64,000 nucleotides of DNA from Nonomuraea sp. PA05 (GCF_008086045.1 NZ_VSEY01000051.1:1-64000); one strand, 5' to 3'. Shown: positions 1-8,249, numbered from the stretch's first letter. Program-made: numbers and translations. The notes: generated by a model from the sequence alone, not told the origin.

Positions 1-95
<95 letters not shown>

Positions 96-214
96 TGGGC
101 GGAGGACAGAACGTGGCAGAGCGCCACAGGAAAGGGACGCGAAAGGCGCCTAACGTCCCCGCCTCAGAGACCAGCCACCCCAGAAGTGACAGGAATCACA
201 GCCAACCCCACCCC

Positions 215-1342
215 TCACGGCCAGGAGCTGTCATCATGCGGATCCCCACCATCAGTGAGCAACCGCAAATCAGCCTCGACCATCATGGCCACCAGCTCAT
301 CGAACGAAACCCGAGGCTCCCACCCCAACTGCACCCGAGCCTTCTTGGGATCCGCACAAAGCAGATCCACCTCCGCCGGCCGATGCAACGTCTGGTCCGT
401 GACGACGTACCGCTCCCACTCCAGCCCAGCAGCGCTGAAGGCCGCCTCGACGAGTTCCCTGACCGACTTCATCCGCCCGGTCCCGATCACGTAGTCCTCG
501 GGCTTGGCGGCCTGCAGCATCAGGTGCATCGCCTTCACGTAGTCGCCGGCGAACCCCCAGTCGCGCCGCGCCTCCAGGTTCCCCAGCCGCAGCTCGGTGG
601 CGAGCCCCAGCTTGATGCGGGCCACCCCGAGCGCCACCTTCCTGGTGACGAACTCGGCGCCGCGCCGCGGCGACTCGTGGTTGAACAGGATCCCGGACAC
701 CGCGTACATCCCGTACGACTCGCGGTAGTTCTGGGTGAGGAAGTGCCCGTAGGCCTTGGCCACGCCGTACGGGGAGCGCGGGTGGAAGGCGGTGCGCTCG
801 TTCTGGGGGGTCTCGCTGACCTGCCCGAACATCTCGGAGGACGAAGCCTGATAAAAGCGGATCTGTCCGCCCGCGTCAGAAGCGCCGCCCGCGTCAGAAG
901 ATCCGCTCGCGCCAGAAGAGCCGCCCGCGTTGGAAGAGCCGCTCGCGTTGGAAGAGCGGCCCGCGCCAGAAGAGCCCGGGGAGACGCCTCGCGACACGCC
1001 CGAGCACACCCGGATCGCCTCCAGCATGCGCAGCACGCCCATCCCGGTCACCTCGGCCGTGAGCTCCGCCTGCTCCCACGACATGGGCACGAACGAGATC
1101 GCCCCCAGGTTGTACACCTCATCCGGCTGCACCCGCTCGACGGCGGAGATCAGCGACCCCTGGTCCAGCAGATCCCCCCGCACCACGCGGACGTCCGTGA
1201 GCAGTTTCCGCATCCGGGACACGCGCGGGTTCGCCTGCCCGCGGGCCAGCCCCCAGACCTCGTACCCCTGCTCCAGCAGGTGCTCCGCGAGATAGGAACC
1301 GTCCTGGCCGGTGATGCCGGTGATCAGAGCGCGCCTGGCCAA
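215..1342 (-). CDS. gmd: GDP-mannose 4,6-dehydratase with a repetitive Ser/Gly/Ala insert
   Basis: Short-chain NDP-sugar dehydratase that converts GDP-mannose to GDP-4-keto-6-deoxymannose, the precursor of GDP-fucose or rhamnose-type sugars for surface glycans. The N-terminus has the Rossmann motif ITGITGQDG; the catalytic region shows QASSSEMFG and the YxxxK motif in SPYGVAKAYG. The start is taken at TTG 1342 because a GGAGG lies 5 nt upstream; TTG 1354 is the other possibility. About 375 residues, longer than the usual ~330 because ~45 residues rich in Ser, Gly, Ala and Asn (roughly residues 115-160) are inserted just before the SSSE strand. It diverges from the glycosyltransferase operon at 1594, which suggests a shared glycan role. 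Confidence 0.9.
   Translation of the reverse strand: MARRALITGITGQDGSYLAEHLLEQGYEVWGLARGQANPRVSRMRKLLTDVRVVRGDLLDQGSLISAVERVQPDEVYNLGAISFVPMSWEQAELTAEVTGMGVLRMLEAIRVCSGVSRGVSPGSSGAGRSSNASGSSNAGGSSGASGSSDAGGASDAGGQIRFYQASSSEMFGQVSETPQNERTAFHPRSPYGVAKAYGHFLTQNYRESYGMYAVSGILFNHESPRRGAEFVTRKVALGVARIKLGLATELRLGNLEARRDWGFAGDYVKAMHLMLQAAKPEDYVIGTGRMKSVRELVEAAFSAAGLEWERYVVTDQTLHRPAEVDLLCADPKKARVQLGWEPRVSFDELVAMMVEADLRLLTDGGDPHDDSSWP
867..974. repeat. 18-bp minisatellite, 6 copies, in frame inside gmd
   Basis: Six consecutive 18-bp units with consensus CCGCCCGCGTCAGAAGAG and a few substitutions per unit. On the coding (minus) strand each encodes a hexapeptide of the type SSDAGG / SSNASG / SSGASG. The unit length is a multiple of three, so copy-number changes keep the gmd reading frame. 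Confidence 0.85.
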
Positions 1343-1423
1343 GGGGTCCTCCAACTATCGCCTGCCCTGTCCCTTTGAGACGGGAATGTACAGCTAAGCA
1401 CCCCGCAAGGACATCAGGCCACA

Positions 1424-1437
1424 TAGAACACGTTCCA
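1424..1437. promoter_or_regulatory. KstR-like palindrome between gmd and the GT operon
   Basis: TAGAACACGTTCCA matches the TnnAACnnGTTnnA pattern known for the TetR-family regulator KstR. It lies in the divergent intergenic region (1343-1593), where both promoters must be. Assignment to KstR is only by motif; no such regulator is in the window. Confidence 0.3.
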
Positions 1438-1593
1438 CCGAACCACGCTCGGTTACAGCAATGTCGCAGTTCGCACGCCCTGCGACGGACATTGTGAACA
1501 ATTCCAGCCGACCTACCGAATGGTAGCCTTCTCGGACTAAGGTCATCTTTCACGGTACACGCCCGGCTCCGGGCCCTACCGGCGGAGAAAGGG

Positions 1594-2844
1594 GTGTCCG
1601 TGCGGGAGCGAAGGCTGCGGATCGCGCTTCTGTCCTACCGCAGCAAGCCCACCTGTGGCGGTCAGGGGGTCTACCTCCGCCATCTGAGCCGGGAGCTGAT
1701 CACGCTCGGGCACCACGTCGAGGTGTTCTCCGGCCAGCCCTACCCCGAGCTGGACGAGGGCGTCATCCTCCGGAAGGTGCCCAGCCTCGACCTCTACCGC
1801 GACGAAGACCCGTTCAGAACGCCCAAGCTGCACGAATACCGCGACTGGATCGACTGGCTGGAAGTCGGCACCATGTGGACCGCCGGGTTCCCCGAGCCGC
1901 TGACGTTCACGCTGCGGGCCCACCGCGAGCTCAAGAAGCGCGTCGGCGACTTCGACGTCGTGCAGGACAACCAGACCCTCGGGTACGGCCTGCTCGGCAT
2001 CCAGAAGCTGTTCCCCGTGGTCGGCACCATCCACCACCCGATCAGCGTGGACCGCCGCATCGAGCTGGAGGCCGCCAAGGGCGTCAAGAAGCTCACGATG
2101 CGCCGCTGGTACGGCTTCGTGAAGATGCAGTCGCGCGTCGCGCCGAAGCTGAGCCCGATCCTGACCGTCAGCGAGTCGTCGCTGGCCGACATCCACCGCG
2201 ACTTCAACGTCCCGCAGGCCAACATGCGCCTGATCCCGCTCGGCGTGGACACCCGCTACTTCCACCCGCGGCCTGACAAGCCGCGGCGCAGGGGCTCGAT
2301 CGTGGCCGTGGCCAGCGCCGACTCCCCCATGAAGGGCGTCGCCACGCTGCTGCGCGCGGTCGCGAAGCTGGCCACCGAGCGCGACGTGAACCTGACCGTC
2401 GTCAGCAAGCCCACCCCCGGCGGCCCCACCGAGCAGCTCGTGCAGGAGCTGTCGCTGCAGGACCGGGTGCGTTTCGTGCACGGCATCTCCGACGACGAGC
2501 TGGGCGAGCTGATCGCCACCTCGGAGATCTCGGTCGTGCCGTCCCTGTACGAGGGCTTCTCGCTGCCCGCCGTCGAGCACATGGCCTGCGCCACGCCGCT
2601 GGTCGCCAGCCGTACGGGCGCGCTGCCCGAGGTCGTCGGCGACGCGGCCGTCCAGGTGCCGCCGGGCGACGCCGAGGAGCTGGCCGCGGTGCTGCGCCGG
2701 CTGCACGACTCGCCGGAGGAACGCGAGCGGGTCGGCAAGGCCGGCTACGACCGCGTCATGGAGCGCTACACCTGGCACGTCGTGGCCAAGCGAACCGTCG
2801 AGGCGTACCACGAGGCCATCGAGAACCACAAGAGGAGAGGCTGA
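1594..2844 (+). CDS. GT4-family (GT-B fold) glycosyltransferase
   Basis: A retaining glycosyltransferase of about 416 residues that probably adds a sugar to a lipid or glycan acceptor at the inner face of the membrane. The N-terminal acceptor domain has the typical LLSYRSKPTCGGQGVYLRHL glycine-rich loop. The C-terminal nucleotide-sugar domain has SLYEGFSLPAVEHMACATPL, the GT4 E-x7-E signature. GTG start at 1594 is preceded by GGCGGAGAAAGG. It is followed 3 nt after its stop by the methyltransferase gene and then a terpene-cyclase-like gene, so the three form one operon. The exact sugar and acceptor cannot be told from sequence. Confidence 0.9.
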   Translation: MSVRERRLRIALLSYRSKPTCGGQGVYLRHLSRELITLGHHVEVFSGQPYPELDEGVILRKVPSLDLYRDEDPFRTPKLHEYRDWIDWLEVGTMWTAGFPEPLTFTLRAHRELKKRVGDFDVVQDNQTLGYGLLGIQKLFPVVGTIHHPISVDRRIELEAAKGVKKLTMRRWYGFVKMQSRVAPKLSPILTVSESSLADIHRDFNVPQANMRLIPLGVDTRYFHPRPDKPRRRGSIVAVASADSPMKGVATLLRAVAKLATERDVNLTVVSKPTPGGPTEQLVQELSLQDRVRFVHGISDDELGELIATSEISVVPSLYEGFSLPAVEHMACATPLVASRTGALPEVVGDAAVQVPPGDAEELAAVLRRLHDSPEERERVGKAGYDRVMERYTWHVVAKRTVEAYHEAIENHKRRG

Positions 2845-2847
2845 CCA

Positions 2848-3558
2848 GTGCTGACCGTGGACTTCGCCCGGCTTCCCGTCGGCCCGGGCGTGCGCGTGCT
2901 CGACCTGGGCTGCGGCGGCGGCAGGCACGCCTTCGAGGTGCTGCGCCGGGGGGCGGACGTGATCGCGTTCGACATGGACCAGTCCGAGCTGGACGGCGTG
3001 TCGAACATGTTCGCGGCCATGGACAAGGCGGGCGAGGTGCCCGACGGCGCCACCGGCGAGACCGTCCAGGGCACCGCGCTGGACATGCCGTTCGAGGACG
3101 ACAGCTTCGACCGGGTGATCGCTGCGGAGGTGCTGGAGCACATCCCCGACGACATGGCGGCCATGCGCGAGATCTTCCGGGTGCTCAAGCCCGGCGGCAC
3201 CGCGGCCGTGACCGTGCCGAGCTTCCTGCCCGAGCGCATCTGCTGGGCGCTGGACGAGGACTACCACACCGCTCCCGGCGGCCACGTCCGCATCTACACG
3301 CTCGCCGAGCTGTCGGCCAAGCTGAAGTCCATCGGCTTCGTGATCGGCCCCCACCACCACGCTCACGGCCTGCACGCGCCGTACTGGTGGATCAAGTGCG
3401 CGGTCGGCGTCAACAACGACGACCACCCGCTCGCCAAGGCGTACCACGAGCTGCTGGTGTGGGACATCATGAAGCGCCCCGCCGCCACCAGGATCGCCGA
3501 GGCCGTGCTCAACCCGGTCATCGGCAAGAGCGTGGTCCTGTACGTGCGGAAGCCATGA
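2848..3558 (+). CDS. class I SAM-dependent methyltransferase
   Basis: Rossmann-fold methyltransferase of 236 residues. Motif I is VLDLGCGGGRHAFEVL near residue 20, the acidic post-I residue is in VIAFDMDQSEL, and the Methyltransf_11-type segment DSFDRVIAAEVLEHIPD follows. The short N-terminus is normal for this subfamily. It starts at GTG 2848, 3 nt after the glycosyltransferase stop, with AAGAGGAGAGG as ribosome site. It overlaps the next gene by 4 nt (ATGA), so translation is probably coupled. The substrate is unknown; the operon suggests methylation of a glycosylated or isoprenoid product. Confidence 0.88.
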   Translation: MLTVDFARLPVGPGVRVLDLGCGGGRHAFEVLRRGADVIAFDMDQSELDGVSNMFAAMDKAGEVPDGATGETVQGTALDMPFEDDSFDRVIAAEVLEHIPDDMAAMREIFRVLKPGGTAAVTVPSFLPERICWALDEDYHTAPGGHVRIYTLAELSAKLKSIGFVIGPHHHAHGLHAPYWWIKCAVGVNNDDHPLAKAYHELLVWDIMKRPAATRIAEAVLNPVIGKSVVLYVRKP

Positions 3559-4598
3559 TCTCCCGCGAGGAGGTCGTACGGACGGCCGAGAGCATCGCGG
3601 CGATCCAGCAGGACGACGGCGGCGTGCCGTGGCCGGAGGGCCACGTGGACGCCTGGAACCACATCGAGTGCCTCATGGCGATGTCCGTGGCGGGCCTGGC
3701 CGAGCCGGTCCGCCGCGGCTACGGCTGGCTGGCCCGCCACCAGCGGGCCGACGGCGCCTGGCCGATGAAGCTCGTGGACGGCGTGCCGACGGAGCCGAAC
3801 GGCGAGACCAACCACGCCGCCTACATCGCGGTCGGCGTGTGGCACCACCACCTCGTCACCGGCGACCGGCGCTTCACCGAGGAGAGCTGGCCGATGGTCA
3901 AGGCCGCGCTCGACTTCGTGGCGGGGCTGCAGACCGAGCGGGGCGAGATCGTCTGGGAGCGCGACGCGCACGGCAGGCCGGGGGCGTACGCGCTGCTGAC
4001 CGGCTGCTCCTCCATCCACCAGGGGCTGCGCTGCGGCGTGCTGCTCGCCGACCACCTGGGCGACCCGCAGCCGCACTGGGAGCTGGCCGCCGACCGGCTG
4101 GCCCACGTGCTGTCGGCGCATCCCGAGGCGTTCGCGGACAAGAGCCGCTTCTCCATGGACTGGTACTACCCGGTGCTGGGCGGGGCGGTGCGCGGGGCGC
4201 AGGCGTTGGAGCTGCTGGAGCGCGAGTGGCCGACGTTCGTGGTACCGGGTCTCGGCATCCGGTGCGTCTCCGACCAGCCGTGGGTGACGGGGGCGGAGAC
4301 GTGCGAGCTGGTGCTGGCGCTCGACGCGCTGGGCGACGGCGAGCGGGCGCGCGCGCTCTTCGCCGACATGCAGCACCTGCGGCACGAGGACGGCTCGTAC
4401 TGGACGGGCTGGCAGTTCGTCAACCGCAAGCACTATCCGCACGAGCGTTCCGGCTACACCGCCGCCGCGGTCGTCCTGGCGGCCGACGCGCTGCTCGGGC
4501 TCTCGCCGGGTGGCGGGCTGTTTCGTGACATCGACGGAACCGCGGTGTTCGATCCGGAGGTGTGCGGGTGCGCGGCCGTGCACACTGAGGGCCTCTGA
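3555..4598 (+). CDS. terpene-cyclase / prenyltransferase-like alpha-barrel protein
   Basis: A 347-residue protein of the squalene-cyclase/protein-prenyltransferase beta-subunit superfamily (alpha6-alpha6 barrel). Repeated motifs such as AIQQDDGGVPWPEGHVDAWN, LARHQRADGAWP and LRHEDGSYWTGW resemble the QW-type repeats of this fold. No DxDD protonation motif is obvious, so cyclase activity is uncertain and a binding or other catalytic role is possible. The ATG at 3555 overlaps the methyltransferase stop by 4 nt. Third gene of the GT4 / methyltransferase unit. A hairpin overlaps its stop codon. Confidence 0.75.
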   Translation: MISREEVVRTAESIAAIQQDDGGVPWPEGHVDAWNHIECLMAMSVAGLAEPVRRGYGWLARHQRADGAWPMKLVDGVPTEPNGETNHAAYIAVGVWHHHLVTGDRRFTEESWPMVKAALDFVAGLQTERGEIVWERDAHGRPGAYALLTGCSSIHQGLRCGVLLADHLGDPQPHWELAADRLAHVLSAHPEAFADKSRFSMDWYYPVLGGAVRGAQALELLEREWPTFVVPGLGIRCVSDQPWVTGAETCELVLALDALGDGERARALFADMQHLRHEDGSYWTGWQFVNRKHYPHERSGYTAAAVVLAADALLGLSPGGGLFRDIDGTAVFDPEVCGCAAVHTEGL

Positions 4599-4605
4599 GA
4601 GGCCC
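4589..4605 (+). terminator. hairpin spanning the stop codon of the cyclase-like gene
   Basis: GGGCCTC and GAGGCCC form a perfect 7-bp stem whose 3-nt loop is the TGA stop codon of the preceding gene. No U-tract follows directly, but CTTTTG lies downstream. It may end the GT4 operon. Confidence 0.45.
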
Positions 4606-4716
4606 GTACAACCGCTTTTGCGGGTTCTTTGCCCGTACGGGCCGGTGCGCCGCCGATGGGTCGCTCAGCGGGCTTACTAGCTTCTGAGTGACGTACGAGG
4701 CGTCTTCGGGGGAAGC

Positions 4717-5724
4717 GTGGGCGACACGGGCACACCATCGTTCTTGGACCAGGTCAGGACCGACCCGACACCGGAGCCTGCACTGTCCGGGGCCAGGGGG
4801 CTGCGGCGGTTCCTGGCCAAGGATCCGCTGGAGTCCGATCTGGGCCGGCGCCGATTCCGGCACAGGGGCGGAGCCTCGCGGACGGTCTTCATGAAGTCCG
4901 AGCGATCGTACGTCTTCGGTTACAACGCGGTGATGTCACGAGAAGTCGAGAAGGTCGAGGCGATCCCGGACGAGCAGCGTCCCTTCGCCTACGAGGGGGC
5001 CGCGGCCGCCTGCACGACGCTCGACCTGCTCACCCTGACCCGGGGCCGGCGCCTTCACGAGCTACTGGCCGGCCCCGCCCAACATCACCGCCACGCCGCC
5101 TACCTGGGCGCGGGCCGCGCGTACGCGCTGCTGCGGCTGCGCCCGGTGTGGGGCGCGCGGCGGGCGCACCCGCTGCTGCGGTGGCTGGCCGTGGACGGGT
5201 TCGGCTTCCAGTGGAGCCTGTCCAGGGCCGATCGCATGGTGGGCGAGCGCACCATGCCCGACCTGCTCACCAGGGCGCACTGCGCGCTGTTCGACCAGGG
5301 GCTGGGGCGGCTGCTCTGGTACCACGAGGGTGGCGCGCCCGACGACGTCTCCGCCAGGATCGGCGGCTTTCCCATCCCGCGGCGGGCCGACCTGTGGAGC
5401 GGGGTGGGGTTCGCGGCGGCGTACACGGGCGGCGCCGAGGCGGACGAGCTGTGGTGGCTGACCGAGCGGGCGGGCGCCGACGGCTTCCGCGCGTACCTGG
5501 CGCAGGGGTGCGCCTTCGCGCTGGCGGCGCGCCTGCGCTCGGGCGAGCTACCCGGCCACGCGGCGCAGGCGGCGCCGATCCTGGCGGGCGCCGGCGCGGA
5601 GGAGGCGGCCTCGTGGACCGACCGGGCGCTGATCGCGCTCGGCCACGAGGCGCACACGCACGAGGACTTCCAGAGCTGGCAGTCGCAGACCCGCCGCTCC
5701 TGGACCCGCCGCCACCGCTACTAG
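4717..5724 (+). CDS. DUF1702 family protein
   Basis: A 335-residue protein recognised as DUF1702 from the phrases VFGYNAVMS, RPFAYEGAAAA, LLAGPAQHHRHAAYLGAGRAYALLRL and HPLLRWLAVDGFGFQWS. Members are known from enediyne and other polyketide clusters and as lone actinobacterial genes; the biochemical function is not established. The GTG start follows GGGGGAAGC. No polyketide synthase is nearby, so this is an orphan copy, possibly linked to the glycan/terpenoid genes before it. Its stop overlaps by 4 nt the stop of the convergent methyltransferase. Confidence 0.75.
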   Translation: MGDTGTPSFLDQVRTDPTPEPALSGARGLRRFLAKDPLESDLGRRRFRHRGGASRTVFMKSERSYVFGYNAVMSREVEKVEAIPDEQRPFAYEGAAAACTTLDLLTLTRGRRLHELLAGPAQHHRHAAYLGAGRAYALLRLRPVWGARRAHPLLRWLAVDGFGFQWSLSRADRMVGERTMPDLLTRAHCALFDQGLGRLLWYHEGGAPDDVSARIGGFPIPRRADLWSGVGFAAAYTGGAEADELWWLTERAGADGFRAYLAQGCAFALAARLRSGELPGHAAQAAPILAGAGAEEAASWTDRALIALGHEAHTHEDFQSWQSQTRRSWTRRHRY

Positions 5725-6362
5725 ACGCCCGGCCCGACCCGCTCCAGGACGCGCAGCGAGCCGGCGACCGCCACCTCCTCGAACGCGCCGGACTCCAGCG
5801 CCCGCCGGTAGACCCGGTACGGCGCCTGCCCGCCGTGCGCCGGGTCGGGGAAGACGTCGTGGAAGACCAGCGCCCCGCCCGTCGTCACGTGCGGCGCCCA
5901 GCCCTCGTAGTCGCGGGTCACGGGCTCCTCGGAGTGGCCGCCGTCGATGAACAGCATGCCCAGCGGCGAGTTCCACAGCTCGGCGACCCGTTCCGACCTG
6001 CCGACGATGGCGATCACCTCCTCCTCCAGCCCGGCGTAGGCGATCGTGGCCCGGAAGGTCGGCAGCGAGTCCATCTTGCCGAACCGGGGATCGACCAGGG
6101 TCGGGTCGTGGTGCGCCCAGCCGGGCTGGATCTCCTCGGAGCCCCGGTGGTGGTCCACCGTGACGACCACCGACCCGCTCTGGCGGGCGGCGGCGCCGAG
6201 GTAGATGGCCGACTTGCCGCAGTAGGTGCCGATCTCGCAGATGGGACCGAGCTTGCCGTACCGGCAGGCCGTCTCGTACAGGGCCAGCCCCTCTTCTGGA
6301 GGCATGAACCCCTTGGCGTGTCTCGCCGCGTGAAGCAGCGCTGACGGCATCGTCATAGGCAT
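5721..6362 (-). CDS. class I SAM-dependent methyltransferase (Methyltransf_24 / CmcI-like)
   Basis: A 213-residue methyltransferase with CEIGTYCGKSAIYLG as motif I, VVVTVDHHRGSEE carrying the acidic ribose-binding position, and MLFIDGGHSEEPVTRDYEGW, the metal/catalytic Asp-His-containing segment seen in Methyltransf_24 and cephalosporin-hydroxylase-like proteins. ATG 6362 is chosen; an in-frame ATG at 6392 would add ten residues, but a palindromic promoter element lies between them. Small-molecule O-methylation is plausible; the substrate is unknown. Confidence 0.8.
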   Translation of the reverse strand: MPMTMPSALLHAARHAKGFMPPEEGLALYETACRYGKLGPICEIGTYCGKSAIYLGAAARQSGSVVVTVDHHRGSEEIQPGWAHHDPTLVDPRFGKMDSLPTFRATIAYAGLEEEVIAIVGRSERVAELWNSPLGMLFIDGGHSEEPVTRDYEGWAPHVTTGGALVFHDVFPDPAHGGQAPYRVYRRALESGAFEEVAVAGSLRVLERVGPGV

Positions 6363-6378
6363 GCACCCTAGCCGAACC

Positions 6379-6389
6379 GAATAACATTC
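6379..6389. promoter_or_regulatory. GAAY-N3-RTTC palindrome (copy 1)
   Basis: GAATAACATTC is an imperfect-centre palindrome in the divergent region between the methyltransferase and the PPOX gene. Related elements occur at 16187 and 17305, again at promoters. Possible TetR-type operator. Confidence 0.3.
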
Positions 6390-6413
6390 CAACCGACTCT
6401 TGCAGGGCCGTTC

Positions 6414-6427
6414 TGCAACCTGTTCTA
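6414..6427. promoter_or_regulatory. KstR-like box upstream of the PPOX/ferredoxin/ADH operon
   Basis: TGCAACCTGTTCTA fits TnnAACnnGTTnnA exactly and ends 9 nt before the GTG start at 6437, so a repressor bound there would block initiation. Motif match only. Confidence 0.35.
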
Positions 6428-6436
6428 CTTGGCAGC

Positions 6437-6889
6437 GTGAATCAGCGCGCTCGCATCGCCATGTCGGACGACGAGGTCACCGCCTTCCTGGAGGGCTCGC
6501 GCAAGCTGCAGCTCGCGACCATCAACGCGGACGGCACCCCGCACCTCGTGACCATGTTCTACGGCCTCGACGAGGGCCGGATCGCCTTCTGGACCTACGC
6601 CAAGGCGCAGAAGACCCGCAACCTGGGCCGCGACCCCCGGGTGAGCTGTCTCGTGGAGGCCGGCGACGACTACAACGAGCTGCGCGGCGTCCTGGTGTAC
6701 GGCAAGGCCGTGCAGGTGGACGACCGCGACCGGGTCATCGCCGTCGGCCTGGCGATCGCCCGCCGGATGACCCCGGGCGTATCCGACGACCTGCTGCTCC
6801 CGTATGTGGAGAAAACAGGGCGCAAGCGGGTTGCGTACGTCGTCGAGCGCACGAAAGTGGTCTCATGGGACCACAGGAGGCTCACATGA
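6437..6889 (+). CDS. PPOX-class (pyridoxamine 5'-phosphate oxidase fold) oxidoreductase
   Basis: A 150-residue split-barrel flavin- or F420-binding protein. The hallmark LATINADGTPHLVTMFYGLDEGRIAFWTYA is followed by KTRNLGRDPRVSCLVEAGDDYNELRGV, typical of the F420-dependent/PPOX families that reduce small substrates. Which cofactor is bound cannot be decided. The GTG start at 6437 sits 9 nt after a KstR-like box. It overlaps the ferredoxin gene by 4 nt (ATGA), so the oxidoreductase, ferredoxin and alcohol dehydrogenase are probably made together. Confidence 0.82.
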   Translation: MNQRARIAMSDDEVTAFLEGSRKLQLATINADGTPHLVTMFYGLDEGRIAFWTYAKAQKTRNLGRDPRVSCLVEAGDDYNELRGVLVYGKAVQVDDRDRVIAVGLAIARRMTPGVSDDLLLPYVEKTGRKRVAYVVERTKVVSWDHRRLT

Positions 6890-7077
6890 AGGTCAAGGTG
6901 GACGAGCTGGTCTGCGAGGCCAACGCCGTGTGCATGGGGCTCGCGCCGGAAGTGTTCGAGGTGGACGACGACGACCAGCTTCACATCCTGCTGCCGGAAC
7001 CACCCCCAGACATGCAGGACCGCGTCCGCCACGCGGTCAGGTCCTGCCCGAAAGCCGCTCTGTCCCTCGAGGAATAG
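6886..7077 (+). CDS. small 3Fe-4S-type ferredoxin
   Basis: A 63-residue ferredoxin: LVCEANAVCMGLAPEVFEVDDDDQ near the N-terminus and RSCPKAALSLEE at the end. Only three ligand cysteines are visible (C10, C16 and the Cys of SCPKAA), with Ala in place of the usual second Cys, the pattern of [3Fe-4S] actinobacterial ferredoxins that feed electrons to cytochrome P450s or related redox enzymes. Ribosome site ACAGGAGG precedes the ATG. It lies between a PPOX oxidoreductase and an alcohol dehydrogenase, with no P450 in the window. Confidence 0.88.
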   Translation: MKVKVDELVCEANAVCMGLAPEVFEVDDDDQLHILLPEPPPDMQDRVRHAVRSCPKAALSLEE

Positions 7078-7104
7078 CCCGCAGGCAACGAGGAGGAACC
7101 CCCA

Positions 7105-8190
7105 ATGCGCGCCGCGATCCTGCACGCCGTAGGCAACGACAAGCTCGACATCCGCGACGACGTCACCCTGGCCCCCGTCGGCCCGGCCGACGTGCGCGTC
7201 CGGATCAGGGCGACGGGCGTCTGCCACTCCGACCTGTCGGCCATGACCGGCGTGCTGCCCCAGCCCGTGCCGCTCATCCTGGGCCACGAGGGCGCGGGTG
7301 AGGTGGTCGAGGTGGGCGAGCACGTCACGTCCGTGAAACCGGGCGACCACGTCGTGATCAGCTGGCGCCCGGCCTGCCAGGAGTGCGAGCTGTGCGTGGG
7401 CGGCCAGCCGTTCCTGTGCATGAAGTACGTCATCGAGTCCTTCAGCAAGGGCAACTTCCGGCTCGGCGACGGGACGACGGTGTTCGGCATGGCCGGGTGC
7501 GGCACCTGGGCCGAGGAGATCGTCGTGCCGTGGCAGGGCGCGATCAAGATCGACGAGGACGTGTCGTGGGAGGCGGCGGCCCTGATCGGCTGCGGCATCA
7601 CGACCGGCGTCGGCGCCGCGCTCAACACGGCGAAGGTGCGCCCGGGCTCCACCGTCGCGGTGGTCGGCTGCGGCGGCGTCGGCCTGTCCGTCATCCAGGG
7701 CGCCCGTGTCTCCGGCGCCAGGACGATCCTCGCGGTGGACCCGCTGGAGTCCAAGCACGAGCTGGCCAGGAAGGTCGGCGCGACCCACGCGGTCACCCCC
7801 GACCAGGCCGCCGACGCGCTGAACGAGCTCACGGGCGGCGGCGGCTTCGACTACGCCTTCGAGGTGGTCGGCAAGTCGGCCACGATCCAGAACACCTGGA
7901 AGCTGGCCCGCCAGGGCGGCGACGTCATCATCGTCGGCGCGGGCGCGATGGACGACATGGTCTCCATCTCCGCCTTCAGCCTGCTCTTCGAGGGCAAGAA
8001 CCTGCTGTCCAGCCTGTACGGCGAGGCGGACGTCCGGCACGACTTCCCCTACTTCGCCAAGCTGCACAAGACCGGCCTGCTCGACCTGGAGTCGATGATC
8101 AGCGCCCGCATCCGCCTGACCGACCTGAACGACGCCGTGGCGGCGCTCAAGGGCGGCGAGGTGCTGCGCCAGATCGTCCTCATGGACTGA
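7105..8190 (+). CDS. zinc-dependent alcohol dehydrogenase (MDR, class III-like)
   Basis: A 361-residue medium-chain dehydrogenase. The catalytic zinc ligands are in GVCHSD and GHEGAGEV; the structural zinc loop is the cysteine cluster ACQECELCVGGQPFLC; the nucleotide site is VAVVGCGGVGLSVIQGA followed by an acidic residue in ILAVDPLESK, indicating NAD preference. The length and the CxxC loop match the formaldehyde/NDMA-type alcohol dehydrogenases of actinobacteria. It lies 27 nt after the ferredoxin with a GAGGAGG ribosome site. The true alcohol substrate is unknown. Confidence 0.9.
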   Translation: MRAAILHAVGNDKLDIRDDVTLAPVGPADVRVRIRATGVCHSDLSAMTGVLPQPVPLILGHEGAGEVVEVGEHVTSVKPGDHVVISWRPACQECELCVGGQPFLCMKYVIESFSKGNFRLGDGTTVFGMAGCGTWAEEIVVPWQGAIKIDEDVSWEAAALIGCGITTGVGAALNTAKVRPGSTVAVVGCGGVGLSVIQGARVSGARTILAVDPLESKHELARKVGATHAVTPDQAADALNELTGGGGFDYAFEVVGKSATIQNTWKLARQGGDVIIVGAGAMDDMVSISAFSLLFEGKNLLSSLYGEADVRHDFPYFAKLHKTGLLDLESMISARIRLTDLNDAVAALKGGEVLRQIVLMD

Positions 8191-8212
8191 CGCACTGGAC
8201 TGACGTACGAAG

Positions 8213-8241
8213 GCGGGGCCGCCCCCGGGGGACGGCCCCGC
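8213..8241. terminator. bidirectional hairpin between convergent genes
   Basis: GCGGGGCCG pairs perfectly with CGGCCCCGC across a C/G-rich loop. It lies between the ends of the plus-strand alcohol dehydrogenase and the minus-strand isomerase, so it can serve both. Confidence 0.7.
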
Positions 8242-8249
8242 ACAAGGTC

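Noticed and set aside
1576..3447. 623-residue minus-strand frame opposite the GT4/methyltransferase genes
   Set aside because: Low-complexity His/Arg/Val-rich shadow without motifs or ribosome site.
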